64,000 nucleotides of DNA, from the NCBI GenBank assembly GCA_963787205.1, contig CAWBCD010000014.1, positions 124,001-188,000 on the forward strand, given 5' to 3'. Numbering within the stretch: the stretch's first letter is position 1; every line of letters begins with the position of its first letter. Source of the stretch: DATFNI01 sp963787205 (GTDB taxonomy: Bacteria > Bacteroidota > Rhodothermia > Balneolales > DATFMH01). The translations under genes were made by a program, and so were the position numbers. The notes below the pieces were generated by a model. The model did not search any database. It was given only the letters and a program-made list of their open reading frames with translations, and was not told the DNA's origin. Below are positions 34,529 to 42,921 of the stretch, one piece after another.

Positions 34529-36571
34529 ATGTTCGATTACAAATTAACATCCCCCTTCCCGCCTGCCGGCGACCAGCCCAAGGCGATCGAGGAATTAGTG
34601 GAAGGATTAGAGAGGGGAGACAAATATCAGACCTTGCTTGGGATAACCGGATCAGGGAAAACCCGCACGGTGGCTTCGGTTATTGAGCAGCGAAAGACAC
34701 CAACCCTGGTGATGAGTCACAATAAGACACTGGCTGCCCAGCTCTATCGTGAACTCAGCGATTTTTTCCCGGAAAACCGCGTCGAATTTTTTATCTCCTA
34801 TTACGATTACTATCAGCCGGAAGCCTATATCGCCTCGCAGGATAAGTATATCGAAAAGGATCTATCGATTAACGATGAGATTCAACGGCTTCGACTTCGG
34901 GCTACGAGTGCGCTTTTATCCGGCCGAAAGGATGTGATTATTGTATCGTCGGTGAGTTGTATTTACGGCATCGGCGCCCCGGAAGAATATGCCCAGATGA
35001 TTATTCCACTTCAGACCGGCATGGATATGCCACGCAGACGTCTTCTGTATGACTTGGTTGATCTGCATTATAACCGGAATGACATCGAATTTATGCCGGG
35101 TGTGTTCCGGGTGAGAGGAGATATTGTCGATCTGTATCCGGCCTATGAAGATCGAGGCTTGCGCATCACATTTTGGGGGGATGAAATTGAAGGATTAGCT
35201 TTTTTTGACCCGATGACCGGAGAAGTCCTGGAAAACCTGGAAGAATATACGATCTATCCGGCCTCACACTTTGTGACGACAAAGGATCGTCTGAAGGCAA
35301 CAATCGATCAGGTACGGGACGAGTTGAAGTGGCGGATGGAAGTGCTTGAAAAAGAAGATAAGCTTCTGGAAGCCCGCCGGCTCGAACAGCGTACTCTATT
35401 CGATATCGAGATGATGCAGGAAGTAGGCTACTGCTCGGGTATCGAGAATTACTCGCTCTACTTAGCCGGACGTAAACCGGGCTCCAGACCGTACTGCCTG
35501 CTGGATTATTTTCCGGATGATTACCTGATGGTAGTGGATGAGAGCCACCAGACCGTTCCACAGATTCATGCAATGTACGGGGGTGACCGTTCCCGAAAAC
35601 TTTCTCTGGTTGAGCACGGATTCAGGCTTCCATCTGCGCTTGACAATCGGCCGCTGACCTTTGAAGAATGGGAATCGATGGTCAACCAGTGCATCTTTGT
35701 GAGCGCAACACCCAGTGATTATGAACTTGAGAAAAGCGAAGGGGTTATCGTTGAGCAGATCATTCGACCTACCGGGCTCATGGAGCCGGAGATCGAGGTT
35801 CGCCCGTTGGCCAACCAGATTGATGATCTTCTCGATGAGATACAGAGTCGGGTAAATCGGAAAGAACGCACGCTGGTCCTGGCACTGACCAAGCGGATGA
35901 GTGAAGAATTATCGGAATACCTGAGGAATCTGGGTGTTAAGGCAGCTTACATGCACTCGGAATTGGATGCCCTTGAGCGGGTGGAGGTTCTCTACAGATT
36001 CAGGAAAGGCGATTTCGATGTGCTGGTCGGAATCAACCTGTTGCGTGAGGGGATAGATATCCCGGAACTTGGGCTCGTGGCTATTCTGGATGCGGATAAG
36101 GAAGGTTTTCTTCGTTCGGAAACGTCGCTATTCCAGATTGCAGGTCGTGCTGCGCGGAACGTAGAGGGAAGGGTTATCCTGTATGCAGATAAGATAACGG
36201 ACAGCATCAAAAAGTTGATGGAAGAAACCGATCGTCGTCGTGTCATCCAGGCTGAATATAACCGGTTAAATAACATCACACCGTATACCGTGCAAAAAGA
36301 GTTGAAGCCACTGGTTGATCCGTCACTGATCTCGGCGAAGGGATTTAATTTTATGGATGAAGTCGATTCCGGTGATATAGAGAAAATCCAGGTGGCAGAA
36401 GAAGGTATCCGTTATAAGCCCGGACCGAAGATGAAAGAAGTTGTTTTTGAAGATAAACAGCAATTCGTTGAATATCTTCGCGCTGAAATGAGACAGGCTG
36501 CCCAGAATATGGAGTTTGAGGAAGCGGCGAGAATTCGGGATCAGATTGAGGAACTGACAAAAGAATTGTGA
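34529..36571 (+). CDS. uvrB: Excinuclease ABC subunit B
   Basis: Helicase-like damage-verification subunit of nucleotide excision repair, 680 residues. Walker A GITGSGKTRT lies at about 38-47, and the beta-hairpin tyrosines at about 91-101 (YYDYYQPEAYI). Helicase motifs include VVDESHQT, VSATPSDYE, NLLREGIDIPE and QIAGRAARN. The C-terminal UVR motif (about 640-675, RAEMRQAAQNMEFEEAARIRD) binds UvrC. Complete. UvrA is at 11-13.8 kb. Confidence 0.98.
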   Translation: MFDYKLTSPFPPAGDQPKAIEELVEGLERGDKYQTLLGITGSGKTRTVASVIEQRKTPTLVMSHNKTLAAQLYRELSDFFPENRVEFFISYYDYYQPEAYIASQDKYIEKDLSINDEIQRLRLRATSALLSGRKDVIIVSSVSCIYGIGAPEEYAQMIIPLQTGMDMPRRRLLYDLVDLHYNRNDIEFMPGVFRVRGDIVDLYPAYEDRGLRITFWGDEIEGLAFFDPMTGEVLENLEEYTIYPASHFVTTKDRLKATIDQVRDELKWRMEVLEKEDKLLEARRLEQRTLFDIEMMQEVGYCSGIENYSLYLAGRKPGSRPYCLLDYFPDDYLMVVDESHQTVPQIHAMYGGDRSRKLSLVEHGFRLPSALDNRPLTFEEWESMVNQCIFVSATPSDYELEKSEGVIVEQIIRPTGLMEPEIEVRPLANQIDDLLDEIQSRVNRKERTLVLALTKRMSEELSEYLRNLGVKAAYMHSELDALERVEVLYRFRKGDFDVLVGINLLREGIDIPELGLVAILDADKEGFLRSETSLFQIAGRAARNVEGRVILYADKITDSIKKLMEETDRRRVIQAEYNRLNNITPYTVQKELKPLVDPSLISAKGFNFMDEVDSGDIEKIQVAEEGIRYKPGPKMKEVVFEDKQQFVEYLRAEMRQAAQNMEFEEAARIRDQIEELTKEL

Positions 36572-36685
36572 GCAACCCGATAGCAAGCGTCTAAGTTGTT
36601 ATGCTCGTTAAAAAATCATGCAATCCTATCTTATTGATCAGTCAATTAATCTGTTGCGCCGAAAGCAATTAAATGGTTATATACA

Positions 36686-36722
36686 TTGTGATCTTTGTGA
36701 GTTCATCGTGTGCTCTGTGGTT
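36686..36722. repeat. Short GTGTTCTCTGTGG-type repeat
   Basis: Degenerate T/G-rich segment (ttgtgatctttgtgag ... cgtgtgctctgtggtt) directly after uvrB. It resembles 16668-16709 and may be a member of the same dispersed family. Confidence 0.35.
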
Positions 36723-36724
36723 AT

Positions 36725-37159
36725 TTATTCAAATATCGCATCATTTAGATAGTAAAGATCATCTCGATTTATGGATATGTTGTAATTGCGCCTACGTAAA
36801 TCCTTATAACTAATCGTCAGATTGTTATTCGCATAAGCCATGCTGTCGTGGACGGTATAGAGGAATAATTTCATAGTCTTTTGCGGTCCAAAATGGCCGT
36901 TGATATTTTTAATCGAAATCAGGACCGACTGGCCGGGCTGTATTAAGGGGTTTGTTGATTTTGCCACAGAAAAGCGCTGGCTGATATTTACCCGGTTCGT
37001 AGCATCAGTCTCCCAGGCAGAAAATGCCAGGGTCCGATTGGTTTTGTTGGTTATCCTGATGTATCGGTGGTTTGCTGAGTTGAAACGGGAACAATTTGAC
37101 AAAATGAAAGGAATGACTATTCCAATGGCCAGTAAAGGATAATGACGACGATTAAACAT
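36725..37159 (-). CDS. Small lipoprotein of unknown function
   Basis: A 144-residue protein with a lipoprotein signal (MFNRRHYPLLAIGIVIPFIL, lipobox LSNC). The mature part is beta-rich, with RYIRITNKTNRTLAFSAWETD and LIQPGQSVLISIKNINGHFG, suggesting a small immunoglobulin-like or beta-sandwich domain. I do not recognise the family. It converges with uvrB and is downstream of heme A synthase on the same strand with a gap of 192 bases. Confidence 0.6.
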   Translation of the reverse strand: MFNRRHYPLLAIGIVIPFILSNCSRFNSANHRYIRITNKTNRTLAFSAWETDATNRVNISQRFSVAKSTNPLIQPGQSVLISIKNINGHFGPQKTMKLFLYTVHDSMAYANNNLTISYKDLRRRNYNISINRDDLYYLNDAIFE

Positions 37160-37351
37160 CTCTATGCCTCCCGGACAGATTAGTAAAATCGATTATTGGA
37201 GCGAAGGTTTTTAGATCAACAAATAAATACCTTGCGGTACTATATGCAGTAATTTACTGTTTCTCTTCACTTTTTCAAGGATAAATCAGGATTTGAATTT
37301 TTCTTGTCGAGTTAATAGGGAAGATTGTAGACGATGAGGGGTTAGTTTAAG

Positions 37352-38401
37352 TCAAGCTTTTGAAGCGATGGTCCCCTTTAGCACGTGCCAGCCAATAAAT
37401 AGTAACAATGTCAACATGATTAATGCCCCGAACTGATGGGCGGCGGCGAAGAAGACAGGAATGTGAACGGAACTGTTGATTACGGTCAGTGCGCCGAGTG
37501 TAATCTGGAGTACGACGGCGGCAGCCAACAACCCGGTAGCAACCCTGACTGATTTGTTGGTAAAAGTCTTGAATCCCATGATGGCTAATGCAAAGATTAA
37601 GATTGCAATGAACCAAGGCAGCGTGCGGTGGACAGCATTGACCAGGTTTCCATTCTCAAAGAAATTTTTCCAGAATGGCGAAATGATAAAGAGATCACCA
37701 GGAATAAGGCGACCATGCATCAAAGGGAATGTCGGGAAGAACAGGGCGCCATGCAGACCCGACATTAATCCGCCGTATATAATTTGAATCCCAAACAGAA
37801 TCAGTAACGTACCCATTATCCTTTTTAAGGATACCGGGATGGTATTTTCGGGAATTGAGTCATCTGTGCGCCATAGCGTTAGCGCATTCCAGAAGACATA
37901 ACTGAATAAAGATAGTGCGAGGATAAGATGAACGGTGAGCCGGTAGGGGCTTACCCACGGCTGATTGATCAGCCCGCTTTTTACCATATACCAACCCCAA
38001 GCCCCGACAACACCCACCAACAGGATAATGGCTATGTATTTTTTGATGAGAGACCGGTCGAGCCAGCCTTTCCAGTAAAAAAAGATCAACTGGAAAATGA
38101 AGAACATGCCAATTGTCCGGCCAAGTAGGCGGTGTATAAATTCCCACCAAAAGATGGATTTAAACCCGGATAAGGTCATGCCTTCATTCACAAGTTTATA
38201 CTGCGGGGATTGCTGATAAGCCTTGAAGGCCTGCTCCCATTGATGATGAGTCAATGGTGGAATAATGCCCGTTACCACATCCCAGTGTACAATGGAGAGA
38301 CCTGAGCCGGTTAGCCTGGTGATCGCACCGATGTTCACCATAATGGCAATCATTCCACATCCGACCCAAAGCCAAACTGCAATTTTTTTCTTCTGTGTCA
38401 T
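37352..38401 (-). CDS. ctaA: Heme A synthase, COX15/CtaA family
   Basis: Inner-membrane enzyme of 349 residues oxidising the C8 methyl of heme O to make heme A for aa3-type oxidases. Eight membrane helices are expected. The four family histidines are visible in WEFIHRLLGRTIGM, RLTVHLILALSLF, LVNAVHRTLPWFI and FFAAAHQFGALIML. The first helix region has ITRLTGSGLSIVHWDV. Its presence implies an aa3 oxidase elsewhere, besides the bd oxidase seen here. No ctaB or cox gene is in the window. Confidence 0.95.
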   Translation of the reverse strand: MTQKKKIAVWLWVGCGMIAIMVNIGAITRLTGSGLSIVHWDVVTGIIPPLTHHQWEQAFKAYQQSPQYKLVNEGMTLSGFKSIFWWEFIHRLLGRTIGMFFIFQLIFFYWKGWLDRSLIKKYIAIILLVGVVGAWGWYMVKSGLINQPWVSPYRLTVHLILALSLFSYVFWNALTLWRTDDSIPENTIPVSLKRIMGTLLILFGIQIIYGGLMSGLHGALFFPTFPLMHGRLIPGDLFIISPFWKNFFENGNLVNAVHRTLPWFIAILIFALAIMGFKTFTNKSVRVATGLLAAAVVLQITLGALTVINSSVHIPVFFAAAHQFGALIMLTLLLFIGWHVLKGTIASKA

Positions 38402-38499
38402 TCTTTCAATTCAAATCAGCAAAAAAATATCGGGCAGAAAATTAAGACTATTTACACTGAAATGTTGATCGAATTTATTTCCCTTGGCTGTTGAAATTA

Positions 38500-38518
38500 G
38501 CCACGGATTTTCGCGGAT
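38500..38518. repeat. Short dispersed repeat (ATCCGCG-type), copy 2
   Basis: GCCACGGATTTTCGCGGAT, the inverted counterpart of 5800-5818 with two differences. A further CACGGATTAGG follows to 38533. It lies between heme A synthase and the kinase gene. Confidence 0.5.
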
Positions 38519-38667
38519 GATCACGGATTAGGGAAATGGTAAATTCCATCTATAGGTTTTGCATACCTATTTTTGTGCAAACAATAATTTCGCTTCCGAC
38601 GGAGCGATTTGGCATTACCTGAGAAATCCATTTCATACCGTTGCATGTAGGGAGAAGCATATACAGA

Positions 38668-39726
38668 TTAACCAAACGTGCCTAAATCTGTATTTTCGGC
38701 ATTTCTAACCCAACCGGCAGCTTTCTGCACCGCTTGTTGAATAGCCGGATCATCGGGTTCCAAACCTGCATAGACATAGCCATTCTGAAAAGCTCCCGTG
38801 GTTCGCGCCAGGATTTCAGCAGCGGCATGAAGAACGGCCTGTTTTTTGATTTCAGGAGTGAATAAGGAGGGATTAATATTTTCAATTCTCTCCTGATAGG
38901 CTTTTATGAATACATTTCTTATCACAGTAAATCGTTTTGCCTGTTCCGGGTCGGCAGACCGTTGTTTAAGCATCCAGAGATGGGCAAGTAAATGTCCTGT
39001 GTCCTGTGCTGGCGACCCAAAATGGGAAAATTCCCAATCAATCAGGTACCAGGATTTTTCATTCCAAAGGAGAGAACGTGGCCATAAGTCACCCATAGTC
39101 AGACATATACCAGGTTTCATGAAATCCCGGCCGAGTAATTCAAGTTCCCGACCCAGGGATTCATAATCAAGAATACCGGCTTTCAGTAAATAACGAGCCG
39201 AGGGTTGGTACTGGACCATATAGCGCGTCTTCTGAATGGATACATTATTCATGCTTTGAGCGAGCCAGGAATTTTCCGATGTTTTTGCATGTAATTCTGC
39301 GATAAAGTTACCAAGCTCCGTGCCTAGTTTTATATCGTCGGATTCAGGATGTAGCAAATGATCTAGCGATCTCGTTCCAGGGTCGGCATCTTCCATAAAA
39401 ATAATATGATGCTTTGCATCGTGAGCTATCAGTTGCGGTACTTTGAGGTAATTAGTGAGCAATGAGAAGAGCAGATTTTTCTTTCTGAAGAGTTCCAGCG
39501 CTCCCGCTTCAAAGTTTTGCCGTCCCGGATCGAGTGGTATTTCGTGATTTGAGGCCACATAGGGTGGGGCATATTTCGCAATTATAGAATTCGGTTCTCC
39601 TGAAAGGCGAAATACATGATTGAGCAGCCCCCCTTCGACTGATTCTATAGATCCGTTGAATTGGAATCCAGGTATTTTCGTTTGGGCAAATTTTGATATG
39701 TAGGCAATCTCAGATTCGGTCATCAT
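38668..39726 (-). CDS. APH-fold sugar kinase, methylthioribose-kinase-like
   Basis: A 352-residue phosphotransferase. Usual APH kinases have H-G-D-x4-N and D-F/W-G-type motifs; here the catalytic segment is TMGDLWPRSLL, with methionine at 211 for the histidine, D213, and serine 218 for the asparagine. The metal-binding segment is LIDWEFSHFGSPAQDTGHL, a D-x-E motif (D230, E232). The serine and the D-x-E motif are features of 5-methylthioribose kinase (MtnK), so it is likely a ribose-type sugar kinase. The nucleotide-binding part has IIAKYAPPYV. ATG 39726 overlaps the phosphorylase stop codon (39710); the frame start at 39747 is only a TTG. Last gene of the transport locus. Confidence 0.8.
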   Translation of the reverse strand: MMTESEIAYISKFAQTKIPGFQFNGSIESVEGGLLNHVFRLSGEPNSIIAKYAPPYVASNHEIPLDPGRQNFEAGALELFRKKNLLFSLLTNYLKVPQLIAHDAKHHIIFMEDADPGTRSLDHLLHPESDDIKLGTELGNFIAELHAKTSENSWLAQSMNNVSIQKTRYMVQYQPSARYLLKAGILDYESLGRELELLGRDFMKPGICLTMGDLWPRSLLWNEKSWYLIDWEFSHFGSPAQDTGHLLAHLWMLKQRSADPEQAKRFTVIRNVFIKAYQERIENINPSLFTPEIKKQAVLHAAAEILARTTGAFQNGYVYAGLEPDDPAIQQAVQKAAGWVRNAENTDLGTFG

Positions 39727-40531
39727 ACCGGTAAATGTGGTTGGCAAAGGGGACCGGCTGACCTTCCATTAGAAACCGGGTGATGATTGTTTCAAAAGCT
39801 TCCCTGGCTTTTTGCAACTGTAAATCAATGTCCTCGGAGTCTTTTGGATTGGAGATGCCGGGTATCGAATATTTATGAGCAACGACAAGTCCGGCACAGG
39901 GAATCCCTAATTCGTTGGCAAGCACAATTTCCGGGGCCAGTGTCATTGAGTTCACATGTGCTCCGAGCATGGCCCACATCCGGTTTTCAGCTGGTGTTTT
40001 GGAGCGTGGACCACCAGCATATGCAAAAACGATATTTCGTTGTTTTTGATCCAGAATATTTTTACTGATGGCTTGCATTTGTGTATTCAGCGATCGTGAT
40101 ATTAGTCCCTCGCTTAAAATCAAATGTCCTTGTCCATCAGCAGGTTCCGGAAACATTGTACAAGTTGATCCATCTGGGAGCCTGTTTTCCGGCATCATAA
40201 TATCAGTAAGCAGTAGCGGTGTAAACAACGAAATATAGTTTTTTAAGGCAGCTACGGAACTCGTTGAAATTAAGGCTCCACAGTTAACTTCCTTGAGTGC
40301 TGCGACCATTCTACGGTATGGTATTTGGTTAGGCAGGAGGTGCTCATTTTTGTTATGACGGTAAATGAGATAGGCCGGTGTGATGGTATCAAAAACACGA
40401 TATATCGTTTGTTCTCCCCACCTTGTATTCACCGATATTTCGTTATATCTAACATTAGATAAGTCGCTGTTTTGATAGGCGCTGCCGAGAATCACTGCGA
40501 TGGATTTACTATCTGCTGATTGCTGACTCAT
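39710..40531 (-). CDS. MTA/purine nucleoside phosphorylase-like enzyme
   Basis: A 273-residue member of the PNP/MTAP (trimeric) family, which cleaves a nucleoside with phosphate to base and (5-modified) ribose-1-phosphate. Seen in order: the phosphate loop-type start IAVILGSAYQNSD, CGALISTSSVAALKN, VFAYAGGPRSKTPAENRMWAMLGAH and SMTLAPEIVLANELGIPCAGLVVAHKYS. In MTA phosphorylase the last motif is A-T-D-Y-D, where two aspartates read the 6-amino group of adenine. Here those places are K220 and S222, so base specificity must differ. It overlaps the ATPase gene by four bases (ATGA). Confidence 0.82.
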   Translation of the reverse strand: MSQQSADSKSIAVILGSAYQNSDLSNVRYNEISVNTRWGEQTIYRVFDTITPAYLIYRHNKNEHLLPNQIPYRRMVAALKEVNCGALISTSSVAALKNYISLFTPLLLTDIMMPENRLPDGSTCTMFPEPADGQGHLILSEGLISRSLNTQMQAISKNILDQKQRNIVFAYAGGPRSKTPAENRMWAMLGAHVNSMTLAPEIVLANELGIPCAGLVVAHKYSIPGISNPKDSEDIDLQLQKAREAFETIITRFLMEGQPVPFANHIYRYDDRI

Positions 40532-41289
40532 TTGAAAAATTCAGAACTGTTCTCGTTGTCCAGCGTACTCCTTTCGGAAAACTGATTCCAGAAAGCCATC
40601 TCATCAGAGGCGCCTGATGCCGGATCGTTGATAAAAGAATGTACGTCTTCGTACGTATGTAGTTGCCCGTTTCTCAAAGTGGAAATACGATCACCCATCA
40701 CGATGGCTTCTTTCAAATTATGTGTCACAAAAACAGACGTGATGTGATAATCCACAGACAGCTTTCGGTATAGTTTTTGCATATCTGTTCTCGTCTCCGG
40801 ATCGAGGTTCTCAAACGGTTCATCCAGTAAAAGGACAGCAGGTTGGGTAATCAGCGACCGGCCAAATGAAACCCGTCTCCGTTCACCACCGGATAGTTCA
40901 TGCGGGCGACTGTGTATTTTATCAGACAATCCGATCTGGTTGAGCATCTTACGTACCTCATCTGTAATGACACGATTCGGCTTCTTCCTCACCCGCAGAC
41001 CAAAAGCTATATTCTCACAGACATCGAGATGTGGAAATAATAAAGCCTCCTGCGGTAAATACACCATGTGCCTGAGGTGAGCTGGTGTGTCGGTAATATC
41101 TTCTCCATCGATCAAAACCTTTCCGGCATCAGGGGCAATGAGTCCAGCCAGTATTTTCAAAAGCGTGGTTTTGCCACACCCGGAACGCCCCAGAACGCTC
41201 ATAGACTGACCCGTCTCAGTATAAAACGAGCAGTTCCCGATAACGAGCGTATCAGCAAACGACTTCGATAATGACTGTACCTCAAGCAT
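40528..41289 (-). CDS. ABC transporter ATPase, YnjD-like
   Basis: A 253-residue ABC ATPase: Walker A GRSGCGKTTLL at about 34-44, Q-loop VYLPQEALLFPH, signature LSGGERRRVSFGRSL at about 135, Walker B VLLLDEPFENLD and switch SVFVTHNLKEAI. It belongs to the group of binding-protein-dependent importers (polyamine, thiamine, iron and YnjD). It joins the permease end by TAATG overlap and the phosphorylase start by ATGA, so stoichiometric translation is expected. It powers import of the locus substrate. Confidence 0.93.
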   Translation of the reverse strand: MLEVQSLSKSFADTLVIGNCSFYTETGQSMSVLGRSGCGKTTLLKILAGLIAPDAGKVLIDGEDITDTPAHLRHMVYLPQEALLFPHLDVCENIAFGLRVRKKPNRVITDEVRKMLNQIGLSDKIHSRPHELSGGERRRVSFGRSLITQPAVLLLDEPFENLDPETRTDMQKLYRKLSVDYHITSVFVTHNLKEAIVMGDRISTLRNGQLHTYEDVHSFINDPASGASDEMAFWNQFSERSTLDNENSSEFFK

Positions 41290-42062
41290 TAGAATCGCCT
41301 TCTAAAAAGGGATGGTTTGTAAATCAACAATAGTAAAACCGGCGGGATGAACAAAAAAAGACTGCTCAGAGCTGCCAGTGTCGGATTGCCTTGTTGAATA
41401 TAACCAAATACGCGGAGGGTTAACGTTTGGATCTGTCCAAGTCCAAGCAGGGTTGTCAGACCGTATTCAAACCAGGAGATTAAAAACGTCTGGAAGAAGG
41501 TAATGAAGAGAAGTTCCCTGGCCATTGGCAGCAATACACGGAAAAAAACCTGTTGGGGAGACGCACCGAGTGTTTTAGCCGATTCTTCGTTAGTCACAAC
41601 AGTACGGCTCCAAAATCCACGAAGCAAAAGAATGGCAAAGGGATAGGCAATCAAAACCTGTCCGATGATCACACCGATTATCGTGCCACTGATGTGGGCT
41701 AAGATAAAAAAATGTGATAACATCGAAGCATAAATGACAGGTGGAAACAGGAACGGCAGGTACGTCATCTTTATGAGGCGCGGTTTGTTACTGTTTTTTG
41801 CAAAAGCACGCGAGGTAATGAAACCAAATCCTGTTGAGATGGCGGCGACAGTAAGTGAAATGATTACCGAGACAGATAAGCTATGTGTTAGTTGGCTTTC
41901 CCCTGTGAAAACAGAGATCCAGTGCGAGAAATCTAGGTGTTTAGGTATGATTTCCGGGAAAGGATAACGGCTGATGAGTGAAAGCATGATGAGATAGAGA
42001 AACGGGAAAAGATACACGATCACCATGCCGGACTTTAATACCCAGTTGCTGTTATTACGCAT
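41289..42062 (-). CDS. ABC transporter permease, YnjC C-terminal-half-like
   Basis: Inner-membrane permease of 257 residues with six helices. The EAA-type cytoplasmic loop ESAKTLGASPQQVFFRVLLPM contacts the ATPase. The frame is open to 42110, but a GGAGG six bases before ATG 42062 fixes the start (MRNNSNWVLKSGM), which overlaps the preceding permease by eight bases. In E. coli YnjC is one double-length permease; here it is two genes. Confidence 0.9.
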   Translation of the reverse strand: MRNNSNWVLKSGMVIVYLFPFLYLIMLSLISRYPFPEIIPKHLDFSHWISVFTGESQLTHSLSVSVIISLTVAAISTGFGFITSRAFAKNSNKPRLIKMTYLPFLFPPVIYASMLSHFFILAHISGTIIGVIIGQVLIAYPFAILLLRGFWSRTVVTNEESAKTLGASPQQVFFRVLLPMARELLFITFFQTFLISWFEYGLTTLLGLGQIQTLTLRVFGYIQQGNPTLAALSSLFLFIPPVLLLLIYKPSLFRRRF

Positions 42063-42921
42063 AATCATCCTCCATTGATGTTGTACGTAACAGCAGGGCA
42101 AGACCCACAATACACAGATAAAGCAGGTTAATCACATAGGCAAGCGGCACTTGGTTCAGGTCAAACATCTGCAGTTTCTGTATGGCCAGGACAGACAGCA
42201 TGCGAGGATTACTCGGGCCAACCAACAATGGAATTTCATAGGATCCAAAAGCAAACAATAAGTAAAGTAGCAGTGTCGGCTGTGAACGACGCAACAAAAC
42301 AGGGGCAATGACACGCCGAAACACTTGGCGTGGCGGGGTTCCCAGAGTTGTGGCTAATGCACTGTATTCGCCAATACGTTCCTGGTGGTAGAGATTTGCA
42401 AAAAGCAGGTAAAAGAATGGCGTCGCCATCCCAATGTGAGTCAAGAGGATACCGATTCCTAGTTGGTCGTTCACCAGACCTGGGAATTGGTGTAATGCAT
42501 GAATTATTCCCAAGTGATACAGAAGACGCGATATAAATCCGGACTCCGAAAAGAGCTGAAAAATCAGGAAGGCAGCCATTACAGCGGGGACAACAAGCGG
42601 GAGATAAAGGATTAAGGACATTGTCGGTCCACTCGGAAAATCGGGGGCTATCTGAACAAGAATGAGCGCCATGACAACGGACGGAACGATGGACGCAATA
42701 GCAATATAAAGGCTAAAACCCAGCGAACTCCATAATTCCGAACTTGTTAGCCCTTCCAGCCAGTAGTGAAATGTGAAACCATGGCTCAGTAATCCGGTCA
42801 GCCCAAGACTGTAAGACAGAGCATAAGCGACTCCGAGGATCATCGGCAGTACAACCAACAGGCAGAAGACAATCAGACCTGTTTGGGGCCTACTCAATAA
42901 TTTTTTTACGGAAGTCGTCAT
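42055..42921 (-). CDS. ABC transporter permease, YnjC N-terminal-half-like
   Basis: A 288-residue inner-membrane permease with six helices and the loop YSALATTLGTPPRQVFRRVIAPV, a variant EAA motif. It overlaps the end of the binding protein gene by 32 bases and the start of the second permease by eight. With that protein it forms the heterodimeric channel of the importer. Confidence 0.9.
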   Translation of the reverse strand: MTTSVKKLLSRPQTGLIVFCLLVVLPMILGVAYALSYSLGLTGLLSHGFTFHYWLEGLTSSELWSSLGFSLYIAIASIVPSVVMALILVQIAPDFPSGPTMSLILYLPLVVPAVMAAFLIFQLFSESGFISRLLYHLGIIHALHQFPGLVNDQLGIGILLTHIGMATPFFYLLFANLYHQERIGEYSALATTLGTPPRQVFRRVIAPVLLRRSQPTLLLYLLFAFGSYEIPLLVGPSNPRMLSVLAIQKLQMFDLNQVPLAYVINLLYLCIVGLALLLRTTSMEDDYA

